This document shows positions 54,249 to 64,000 of a stretch of 64,000 nucleotides of DNA, piece after piece. Source of the DNA: Auanema rhodensis (Eukaryota; Nematoda; Chromadorea; Rhabditida; Rhabditidae); assembly GCA_964057225.1 (NCBI GenBank), contig OZ059898.1:14625267-14689266 (forward strand). Reading direction: 5' to 3'. Each line of letters opens with the position of its first letter. Position 1 is the stretch's first letter. Under the pieces are notes generated by a model that worked only from the letters and a program-made list of their open reading frames with translations, did no database searches and was not told the DNA's origin. The translations under genes were made by a program, and so were the position numbers.

Positions 54249-57200
54249 CACCTACGCGGCCCGGGTTCGATTCCCGGCATGGGAAGCCATCTTTTGGCAT
54301 CTTCTCTTCTGAATTTCCATATTTTGAAATCAGCTCTCTTCTAAATCTCTTTTCTGCTTTTAATCTTATTCTTAGAAGTTAATACGGGACCAATTCATCA
54401 TTCTTACTTCCCTTGTTCCTTATTCACTTCCTCGAGGTAAATGATAGAAGAAGTAGTATCATAAGAACAGTTAACGTGTCCCATGTGGTCTAGTGGTTAG
54501 GATTCGTGGTTTTCACCCACGCGGCCCGGGTTCGATTCCCGGCATGGGAAGCCATCTTTTGGCATCTTCTCTTCTGAATTTCCACATTTTGAAATCAGCT
54601 CTCTTCTAAATCTCTTTTCTGCTTTTAATCTTTTTGTTAGAAGTTAATACGGGGCCGATTCATTGTTGTTACTTCCCTTGTTGCTTATTCACTTCCTCGA
54701 GGTAAATGATAGAAGAAGTAGTATCATAAGAACAGTTAACGTGTCCCATGTGGTCTAGTGGTTAGGATTCGTGGTTTTCACCCACGCGGCCCGGGTTCTA
54801 TTCCCGGCATGGGAAGCCATCTTTTGGCATCTTCTCTTCTGAATTTCCATATTTTGAAATTAGCTCTCTTCTAAATCTCTTTTCTGCTTTTAATCTTATT
54901 CTTAGAAGTTAATACGGGGCCGATTCATTGTTGTTACTTCCCTTGTTGCTTATTCACTTCCTCGAGGTAAATGATAGAAGAAGTAGTATCATAAGAACAG
55001 TTAACGTGTCCCATGTGGTCTAGTGGTTAGGATTCGTGGTTTTCACCCACGCGGCCCGGGTTCGATTCCCGGCATGGGAAGCCATTTTTTGGCATCTTCT
55101 CTTCTGAATTTCCATATTTTGAAATCAGCTCTCTTCTAAATCTCTTTTCTGCTTTTAATCTTATTCTTAGAAGTTAATACGGGACCAATTCATCATTCTT
55201 ACTTCCCTTGTTCTTTATTCACTTCCTCGAGGTAAATGATAGAAGAAGTAGTATCATAAGAACAGTTAACGTGTCCCATGTGGTCTAGTGGTTAGGATTC
55301 GTGGTTTTCACCCACGCGGCCCGGGTTCGATTTCCGGCATGGGAAGCCATCTTTTGGCATCTTCTCTTCTGAATTTCCATATTTTGAAATCAGCTCTCTT
55401 CTAAATCTCTTTTCTGCTTTTAATCTTATTCTTAGAAGTTAATACGGGACCAATTCATCATTGTTACTTCCCTTGTTCCTTACTCACTTCCTCGAGGTAA
55501 ATGATAGAAGAAGTAGTATCATAAGAACAGTTAACGTGTCCCATGTGGTCTAGTGGTTAGGATTCGTGGTTTTCACCCACGCGGCCCGGGTTCGATTCCC
55601 GGCATGGGAAGCCATCTTTTGGCATCTTCTCTTCTGAATTTCCATATTTTGAAATTAGCTCTCTTCTAAATCTCTTTTCTGCTTTTAATCTTATTCTTAG
55701 AAGTTAATACGGGGCCGATTCATTGTTGTTACTTCCCTTGTTGCTTATTCACTTCCTCGAGGTAAATGATAGAAGAAGTAGTATCATAAGAACAGTTAAC
55801 GTGTCCCATGTGGTCTAGTGGTTAGGATTCGTGGTTTTCACCCACGCGGCCCGGGTTCGATTCCCGGCATGGGAAGCCATTTTTTGGCATCTTCTCTTCT
55901 GAATTTCCATATTTTGAAATCAGCTCTCTTCTAAATCTCTTTTCTGCTTTTAATCTTATTCTTAGAAGTTAATACGGGACCAATTCATCATTCTTACTTC
56001 CCTTGTTCTTTATTCACTTCCTCGAGGTAAATGATAGAAGAAGTAGTATCATAAGAACAGTTAACGTGTCCCATGTGGTCTAGTGGTTAGGATTCGTGGT
56101 TTTCACCCACGCGGCCCGGGTTCGATTTCCGGCATGGGAAGCCATCTTTTGGCATCTTCTCTTCTGAATTTCCATATTTTGAAATCAGCTCTCTTCTAAA
56201 TCTCTTTTCTGCTTTTAATCTTATTCTTAGAAGTTAATACGGGACCAATTCATCATTGTTACTTCCCTTGTTCCTTACTCACTTCCTCGAGGTAAATGAT
56301 AGAAGAAGTAGTATCATAAGAACAGTTAACGTGTCCCATGTGGTCTAGTGGTTAGGATTCGTGGTTTTCACCCCCGCGGCCCGGGTTCGATTCCCGGCAT
56401 GGGAAGCCATCTTTTGGCATCTTCTCTTCTGAATTTCCATATTTTGAAATTAGCTCTCTTCTAAATCTCTTTTCTGCTTTTAATCTTATTCTTAGAAGTT
56501 AATACGGGACCAATTCATCATTGTTACTTCCCTTGTTCCTTACTCACTTCCTCGAGGTAAATGATAGAAGAAGTAGTATCATAAGAACAGTTAACGTGTC
56601 CCATGTGGTCTAGTGGTTAGGATTCGTGGTTTTCACCCACGCGGCCCGGGTTCGATTCCCGGCATGGGAAGCCATCTTTTGGCATCTTCTCTTCTGAATT
56701 TCCACATTTTGAAATCAGCTCTCTTCTAAATCTCTTTTCTGCTTTTAATCTTTTTGTTAGAAGTTAATACGGGGCCGATTCATTGTTGTTACTTCCCTTG
56801 TTGCTTATTCACTTCCTCGAGGTAAATGATAGAAGAAGTAGTATCATAAGAACAGTTAACGTGTCCCATGTGGTCTAGTGGTTAGGATTCGTGGTTTTCA
56901 CCCACGCGGCCCGGGTTCGATTCCCGGCATGGGAAGCCATCTTTTGGCATCTTCTCTTCTGAATTTCCACATTTTGAAATCAGCTCTCTTCTAAATCTCT
57001 TTTCTGCTTTTAATCTTTTTGTTAGAAGTTAATACGGGGCCGATTCATTGTTGTTACTTCCCTTGTTGCTTATTCACTTCCTCGAGGTAAATGATAGAAG
57101 AAGTAGTATCATAAGAACAGTTAACGTGTCCCATGTGGTCTAGTGGTTAGGATTCGTGGTTTTCACCCACGCGGCCCGGGTTCGATTCCCGGCATGGGAA

Positions 57201-57371
57201 GCCATCTTTTGGCATCTTCTCTTCTGAATTTCCATATTTTGAAATTAGCTCTCTTCTAAATCTCTTTTCTGCTTTTAATCTTATTCTTAGAAGTTAATAC
57301 GGGACCAATTCATCATTGTTACTTCCCTTGTTCCTTACTCACTTCCTCGAGGTAAATGATAGAAGAAGTAG
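54249..57371 (+). repeat. 265-bp array block after copy 3
   Basis: Starts with tRNA 3' fragment 54249-54285 and ends in the spacer at the same base as the block after copy 2. Confidence 0.95.
54479..57200 (+). tRNA. 11 tandem tRNA-Glu(UUC) genes
   Basis: Starts at 54479 + 265n for n = 0 to 10. Variants: G56T in 54744; C60T in 55274 and 56069; A41C in 56334. Confidence 0.95.
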
Positions 57372-60056
57372 CGTTACATATGGCTTCTCCCCGTCTTTTC
57401 ATGGTCGGAAGATATATGTACTTCTACCTTGTTCCTTAGGTAGGCAGACCCGAACGCCCCAATTTCCTTATTAAGACAAATACTTAAAGAGAAAAGGATT
57501 CATTAAGAAAATACAATATAAGAATTACATTAAGAAAGAATATAAAGAGATATAATAAAGTATTAAATAGAGTATATATATAGATGATATAGAGATGAGA
57601 CTCACATGGCTATAAGACAACCTATCTGGGTTAGGCCAGAAGCAAGAGTGCCATGTGTGTCCCATGTTGTGGGCGGGGCTTGTTCAGGCTCCCGCTATTT
57701 GAATAGCGCGCACATGTTTACCATGTGCTTGCAGATGTGACATCCCCCCACCTTAAAAAGTTGAACGTCCTCGTTCAAAAACAAAATAAATTAATTCACT
57801 TTTTAAGATAGTTGGATGTTGGAAAAAAAAAATCATGGTGTAGTGGATAAAAAAAAAAATGTATACAATACGATTTGAAAGTTTAGCTATTGTCTCTTCA
57901 AGTTTGTTGAATTCGAAATGTAGTATCGAGTAGATTCTATTTCATTCACTTGAGTAGTGAAATGCTTGCAAACGAGAGCTTTGCTTCTAAACCATTCGAC
58001 TGTGATATAGTCGTTCATTTTCTTGAGTTGTACAGGTACGGTGTTACCCTGAGAATAGGTCGAGCTCGTTTTGTACAAAAAAATGAAAACTCGTTTAACC
58101 CGTATCACTAATGTCCATAAGGTGAATACAAGTAATGATTAAGCATAAAAAATAGCATGATTCACAAGAGAATGTTGAAAAAAAAATCTACTCAATGAGA
58201 GTTGGAGTAATAAAACAAAACCTTGTAAAACAATAGCAGACTTCTCAGAGAAAATCAATCAACAACAAAGAAGTGTTACAATTAGAAATGGCACAAAATA
58301 AAATAAGAAAAATTTCAACAATTTGATTTTGTTAAAAAAAAACTACCTTCAAGAAATTGTGATAACCGGAATAGATGTTGTCCGTTGGTAAGGTTTGACG
58401 AAGTCCTTGTGTACTCTTCTGCTTTTTCCTTTATCTGTTTGAACCACGACGAAAGATCTTTGAACTGCTGTAACTAAATAAGGCCCTTCGAATGAAGGTG
58501 TTAGTTTGTTTCGTGTAGAATTCACTTTTATCATAACTAAGTCATTAACCGTTGTTCATTCTTCTTTGTTGTTGTGTGACATACAAAAGGTATGGCTCTG
58601 GTGATCCTTGTTCCTAATCTTTGTTGTCCTCGCTGATGTCCGAGTCCGACATGGTGGCTGGTGAATACAGTTAGATGAATATAAGAGCGCGTACTGGAAG
58701 CAACTAGACTCCAGTAAAAACGTTTGTGACAATGGCGTCTGATGAAGGAGGATCGTTGAAGCTTCAAGCTCCGCCTCCAGCCATGTGTCACGACACCAGA
58801 TGTTAGCGCTTATGGTAAACAACCATTGACCGTCTGTCGTGATATTTGAATATTATAATCACTAATGTCAGCTTAGAGACAAATTAGGAATCACAGATGG
58901 TGCCTTAAGCCTGTTTGAAAACTTTTGAATTTTAACAGCTGTTATTGACTACACATGCCGAACAGCTGGTACGCGTGGGCCAACTATTTGAATGTGAGTA
59001 AGCTTAAAGTAAACAAAAATGTCTCATCTCGTATATTAAGTTCAATTTTATAAAGTTTATTAAGATTTGTAGAAAGAATTTCAAAATAAATCTTAATTAA
59101 GATAATTTTTAATTTAATTTCAAAAGATTTAGAAGGTAATTTAAGATTGATATAGGAATTTAAATTCAGTAATCTGTCAATAATATAGGAAAAAGGAAAC
59201 GTTGGCAGACGTAGAGTGGACTTGGGTGGGTAGGAATTTAAATATTCTTATTATCTCTGAACTAATAAGAAAAGAGTTAACAGGAGTAGAACCCTGATGA
59301 ACCCTTGGATGTGAATCAAAATCAAAAATCGTAAATAAAATTATCCCAACAGCCTCCAGCTTCCAAACAACTCAGCTAAAAAGTGAGCTCTGTTGCCACA
59401 CTGGACATTCACATCATAAAGTAATGAATCAAAATAGCACGCGCGTGCATAACAAAAAGGTAACGCTCGTCAAAACTATTGTCTGATAGTTTCCCCAAAC
59501 GTCTCAGACACCTCCCAGTTTTCGTTGAGCGGAGGAGAAGTGGTAGCCAAAATAATTTTTGGGGAAATCATGGTGCACGGCTCGGTTACTCCTCACTGTT
59601 GGGTAATTAAGTCCAAAAGTCTCGTAAACTTGCTGTCAATAAATTAACAGTAAAGTAAGCAAGGTGGAACCTCCACGTTACATATCGTTTCTTCCCGTCT
59701 TTTCATGGTCGGAAGATATATGTACTTCTACCTTGTTCCTTAGGTAGGCAGACCCGAACGCCCCGATTTCCTTATTAAGACAAATACTCAAAGAGAAAAG
59801 GATTCATTATCAGATAACAAGAAAATACAATATAAGAATTACATTAAGAAAGAATATGAAGAGATATGATAAAGTATTAAATAGAGTATATATATAGATG
59901 ATATAGAGATGAGACTCACATGGCTATAAGACAACCTATCTGGGTTAGGCCAGAAGCAAGAGTGCCATGTGTGTCCCATGTTGTAGGCGGGGCTTGTTCA
60001 GGCTCCCGCTATTTGAATAGCGCGCACATGTTTACCATGTGCTTGCAGATGTGACA
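57372..60056 (-). mobile_element. Small LTR element, copy 4 (mosaic, least deleted)
   Basis: 2685 bp. Left LTR 57372-57742 (371 bp, divergent version), right LTR 59676-60056 (381 bp). Divergent sequence continues from the left to about 58973, much further than in copy 3, then becomes the common version. It keeps 122 bases (58476-58597) missing from copies 1-3, which restore the integrase GPY motif. Flanks are as in copy 3. Confidence 0.88.
58349..58555 (-). pseudogene. Longer integrase C-terminal remnant, copy 4
   Basis: Frame includes DLVMIKVNSTRNKL, then SFEGPYLV (the GPY motif) and the same tail as in copies 1-3. This is the C-terminal module of a gypsy integrase; the zinc-binding and catalytic parts are absent. 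It identifies the small element as a deletion derivative of a Ty3/gypsy element. No complete parent is in the window; the large element's integrase tail is different. Confidence 0.7.
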
Positions 60057-63000
60057 CACCTACGCGGCCCGGGTTCGATTCCCGGCATGGGAAGCCATCT
60101 TTTGGCATCTTCTCTTCTGAATTTCCATATTTTGAAATCAGCTCTCTTCTAAATCTCTTTTCTGCTTTTAATCTTATTCTTAGAAGTTAATACGGGACCA
60201 ATTCATCATTCTTACTTCCCTTGTTCCTTATTCACTTCCTCGAGGTAAATGATAGAAGAAGTAGTATCATAAGAACAGTTAACGTGTCCCATGTGGTCTA
60301 GTGGTTAGGATTCGTGGTTTTCACCCACGCGGCCCGGGTTCGATTCCCGGCATGGGAAGCCATCTTTTGGCATCTTCTCTTCTGAATTTCCACATTTTGA
60401 AATCAGCTCTCTTCTAAATCTCTTTTCTGCTTTTAATCTTTTTGTTAGAAGTTAATACGGGGCCGATTCATTGTTGTTACTTCCCTTGTTGCTTATTCAC
60501 TTCCTCGAGGTAAATGATAGAAGAAGTAGTATCATAAGAACAGTTAACGTGTCCCATGTGGTCTAGTGGTTAGGATTCGTGGTTTTCACCCACGCGGCCC
60601 GGGTTCTATTCCCGGCATGGGAAGCCATCTTTTGGCATCTTCTCTTCTGAATTTCCATATTTTGAAATTAGCTCTCTTCTAAATCTCTTTTCTGCTTTTA
60701 ATCTTATTCTTAGAAGTTAATACGGGGCCGATTCATTGTTGTTACTTTCCTTGTTGCTTATTCACTTCCTCGAGGTAAATGATAGAAGAAGTAGTATCAT
60801 AAGAACAGTTAACGTGTCCCATGTGGTCTAGTGGTTAGGATTCGTGGTTTTCACCCACGCGGCCCGGGTTCGATTCCCGGCATGGGAAGCCATCTTTTGG
60901 CATCTTCTCTTCTGAATTTCCATATTTTGAAATTAGCTCTCTTCTAAATCTCTTTTCTGCTTTTAATTTTATTCTTAGAAGTTAATACGGGACCAATTCA
61001 TCATTCTTACTTCCCTTGTTCCTTACTCACTTCCTCGAGGTAAATGATAGAAGAAGTAGTATCATAACAACAGTTAACGTGTCCCATGTGGTCTAGTGGT
61101 TAGGATTCGTGGTTTTCACCCACGCGGCCCGAGTTCGATTCCCGGCATGGGAAGCCATCTTTTGGCATCTTCTCTTCTGAATTTCCATATTTTGAAATCA
61201 GCTCTCTTCTAAATCTCTTTTCTGCTTTTAATCTTATTCTTAGAAGTTAATACGGGACCAATTCATCATTGTTACTTCCCTTGTTCCTTACTCACTTCCT
61301 CGAGGTAAATGATAGAAGAAGTAGTATCATAACAACAGTTAACGTGTCCCATGTGGTCTAGTGGTTAGGATTCGTGGTTTTCACCCACGCGGCCCGAGTT
61401 CGATTCCCGGCATGGGAAGCCATCTTTTGGCATCTTCTCTTCTGAATTTCCATATTTTGAAATCAGCTCTCTTCTAAATCTCTTTTCTGCTTTTAATCTT
61501 ATTCTAAGAAGTTAATTTGGGACCAATTCATCATTGTTACTTCCCTTGTTCCTTACTCACTTCCTCGAGGTAAATGATAGAAGAAGTAGTATCATAAGAA
61601 CAGTTAACGTGTCCCATGTGGTCTAGTGGTTAGGATTCGTGGTTTTCACCCACGCGGCCCGGGTTCGATTCCCGGCATGGGAAGCCATCTTTTGGCATCT
61701 TCTCTTCTGAATTTCCATATTTTGAAATCAGCTCTCTTCTAAATCTCTTTTCTACTTTTAATCTTATTCTTAGAAGTTAATACGGGACCAATTCATCATT
61801 GTTACTTCCCTTGTTCTTTATTCACTTCCTCGATGTAAATGATAGAAGAAGTAGTATCATAAGAACAGTTAACGTGTCCCATGTGGTCTAGTGGTTAGGA
61901 TTCGTGGTTTTCACCCACGCGGCCCGGGTTCGATTCCCGGCATGGGAAGCCATCTTTTGGCATCTTCTCTTCTGAATTTCCATATTTTGAAATCAGCTCT
62001 CTTCTAAATCTCTTTTCTGCTTTTAATCTTATTCTTAGAAGTTAATACGGGACCAATTCATCATTGTTACTTCCCTTGTTCCTTACTCACTTCCTCGAGG
62101 TAAATGATAGAAGAAGTAGTATCATAAGAACAGTTAACGTGTCCCATGTGGTCTAGTGGTTAGGATTCGTGGTTTTCACCCACGCGGCCCGGGTTCGATT
62201 CCCGGCATGGGAAGCCATCTTTTGGCATCTTCTCTTCTGAATTTCCACATTTTGAAATCAGCTCTCTTCTAAATCTCTTTTCTGCTTTTAATCTTATTCT
62301 TAGAAGTTAATACGGGACCAATTCATCATTGTTACTTCCCTTGTTCCTTACTCACTTCCTCGAGGTAAATGATAGAAGAAGTAGTATCATAAGAACAGTT
62401 AACGTGTCCCATGTGGTCTAGTGGTTAGGATTCGTGGTTTTCACCCACGCGGCCCGGGTTCGATTCCCGGCATGGGAAGCCATCTTTTGGCATCTTCTCT
62501 TCTGAATTTCCATATTTTGAAATCAGCTCTCTTCTAAATCTCTTTTCTACTTTTAATCTTATTCTTAGAAGTTAATACGGGACCAATTCATCATTGTTAC
62601 TTCCCTTGTTCTTTATTCACTTCCTCGAGGTAAATGATAGAAGAAGTAGTATCATAAGAACAGTTAACGTGTCCCATGTGGTCTAGTGGTTAGGATTCGT
62701 GGTTTTCACCCACGCGGCCCGGGTTCGATTCCCGGCATGGGAAGCCATCTTTTGGCATCTTCTCTTCTGAATTTCCATATTTTGAAATCAGCTCTCTTCT
62801 AAATCTCTTTTCTGCTTTTAATCTTATTCTTAGAAGTTAATACGGGACCAATTCATCATTGTTACTTCCCTTGTTCCTTACTCACTTCCTCGAGGTAAAT
62901 GATAGAAGAAGTAGTATCATAAGAACAGTTAACGTGTCCTATGTGGTCTAGTGGTTAGGATTCGTGGTTTTCACCCACGCGGCCCGGGTTCGATTCCCGG

Positions 63001-63173
63001 CATGGGAAGCCATCTTTTGGCATCTTCTCTTCTGAATTTCCATATTTTGAAATCAGCTCTCTTCTAAATCTCTTTTCTGCTTTTAATCTTATTCTTAGAA
63101 GTTAATACGGGACCAATTCTTCATTGTTACTTCCCTTGTTCCTTACTCACTTCCTCGAGGTAAATGATAGAAG
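60057..63173 (+). repeat. 265-bp array block after copy 4
   Basis: Starts with tRNA 3' fragment 60057-60093. From the fourth unit on its spacers differ from those of the earlier segments (ATCATAACAACAG upstream of 61082 and 61347, TTCTAC for TTCTGC in two units). Ends at ATAGAAG before copy 5. Confidence 0.95.
60287..63008 (+). tRNA. 11 tandem tRNA-Glu(UUC) genes
   Basis: Starts at 60287 + 265n for n = 0 to 10. Variants: G56T in 60552; G51A (breaks a T-stem pair and changes the base before the B box) in 61082 and 61347; C4T in 62937. Confidence 0.95.
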
Positions 63174-64000
63174 TGTCACATCTGCAAGCACATGGTAAAC
63201 ATGTGCGCGCTTTTCAAATAGCGGGAGCCTGAACAAGCCCCGCCCACAACATGGGACACACATGGCACACTTGCTTCTGGCCTAACCCAGATAGGTTGTC
63301 TTATAGTCATGTGAGTCTCATCTCTATATCATCTATATATATACTCTATTTAATACTTTATTATATCTCTTTATATTCTTTCTTAATGTAATTCTTATAT
63401 TGTATTTTCTTGTTATCTGATAATGAATCCTTTTCTCTTTGAGTATTTGTCTTAATAAGGAAATCGGGGCGTTCGGGTCTGCCTACCTAAGGAACAAGGT
63501 AGAAGTACATATATCTTCCGACCATGAAAAAACGGGAAGAAACAATATGTAACGTGGAGGTTCCACCTTGCTTACTTTACTGTTAATTTATTGACAGCAA
63601 GTTTACGAGACTTTTGGACTTAATTACCCAACAGTGAGGAGTAACCGAGCCGTGCACCATTATTTCCCCAAAAATTATCTTGGCTACCACTTCTCCTCCG
63701 CTCAACGAAAACTGGGAGGTGTCTGAGACGTTTGGGGAAACTATCAGACAATAGTTTTGACGAGCGTTACCTTTTTGTTATGCACGCGCGTGCTATTTTG
63801 ATTCATTACTTTATGATGTGAATGTCCAGTGTGGCAACAGAGCTCACTTTTTAGCTGAGTTGTTTGGAAGCTGGAGGCTGTTGGGATAATTTTATTTACG
63901 ATTTTTGATTTTGATTCACATCCAAGGGTTCATCAGGGTTCTACTCCTGTTAACTCTTTTCTTATTAGTTCAGAGATAATAAGAATATTTAAATTCCTAC
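63174..64000 (+). mobile_element. Small LTR element, copy 5, plus orientation, cut by window end
   Basis: 5' LTR 63174-63554 (381 bp, several substitutions relative to copy 1), primer site 63555-63567, then internal sequence matching the reverse complement of copy 1 to the end of the window. It entered a spacer after ATAGAAG, a site different from the other copies, and is the only one in this orientation, so it is an independent insertion. The right end lies outside the window. Confidence 0.9.

Larger units (their letters stand above)
51687..57371. repeat. Tandem segment 3 (5685 bp)
   Basis: Copy 3 plus 11 array genes. The array half repeats segment 2's at an offset of 5685 bases with very few differences (for example C27T at 50914 is absent at 56599). 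Confidence 0.85.
57372..63173. repeat. Tandem segment 4 (5802 bp)
   Basis: Copy 4 plus 11 array genes, ending where copy 5 enters in the opposite orientation. Only the first three array units match the earlier segments well. Confidence 0.8.

Overview
The window is eukaryotic nuclear DNA, most likely from an arthropod (an insect is my best guess; the order cannot be read from the sequence). It is AT-rich and dominated by a huge tandem array of one tRNA gene with LTR retroelements inserted in it. There are no prokaryotic features.

Array. A 265-bp unit, made of a 72-nt tRNA-Glu (anticodon UUC) and a 193-nt spacer, recurs head to tail. I count 139 complete tRNA-Glu genes on the + strand: 1 at 240, 65 from 3202 to 20233, 26 from 32518 to 39214, 14 from 42246 to 45762, and 11 in each of three later blocks (48794-51515, 54479-57200, 60287-63008). 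Eight partial copies also occur. Many copies carry changes in the A box, B box or stems, so not all need be functional. Positions 439-2917 are a non-array, AT-rich island with no recognisable gene. It ends in an inverted, broken array fragment.

Large retroelement. Positions 20385-32471 hold a complete Ty3/gypsy-type element with identical-looking 366-bp LTRs, a 4-bp target duplication, a primer-binding site matching tRNA-Gln, and one uninterrupted 2901-codon frame. The domain order is unusual: Gag, then an envelope-like glycoprotein, then protease, RT, RNase H and integrase, all in frame. Ty3/gypsy elements with an env normally carry it after pol. The glycoprotein has a signal sequence, a furin-like site, a mucin-like stretch, a segment resembling herpesvirus gB-type (class III) fusion proteins, a transmembrane helix and a PPxY motif. 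A GT...AG pair of matching phase brackets the env region. The first 333 codons contain no ATG. The leader holds two antisense ORFs that a 51-bp candidate intron would join in frame, followed by an AATAAA signal.

Small retroelement. Four minus-strand copies (39447, 45995, 51687, 57372) and one plus-strand copy running off the window (63174) are short elements of about 2.6 kb with 371-381 bp LTRs. They use the same tRNA-Gln primer site and retain only a scrap of an integrase C-terminus. One insertion split the anticodon loop of a tRNA-Glu gene and was then multiplied with its flanking array as 5.7-6.5 kb tandem segments. The later copies are mosaics of two element versions.

How it fits together. 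The array looks like a dynamic satellite made of tRNA genes, growing by unequal exchange and acting as a landing site for related LTR elements. The large element is the only one here with a full coding set. Counts and phases were read by eye, and in such a repetitive region assembly error must be kept in mind.
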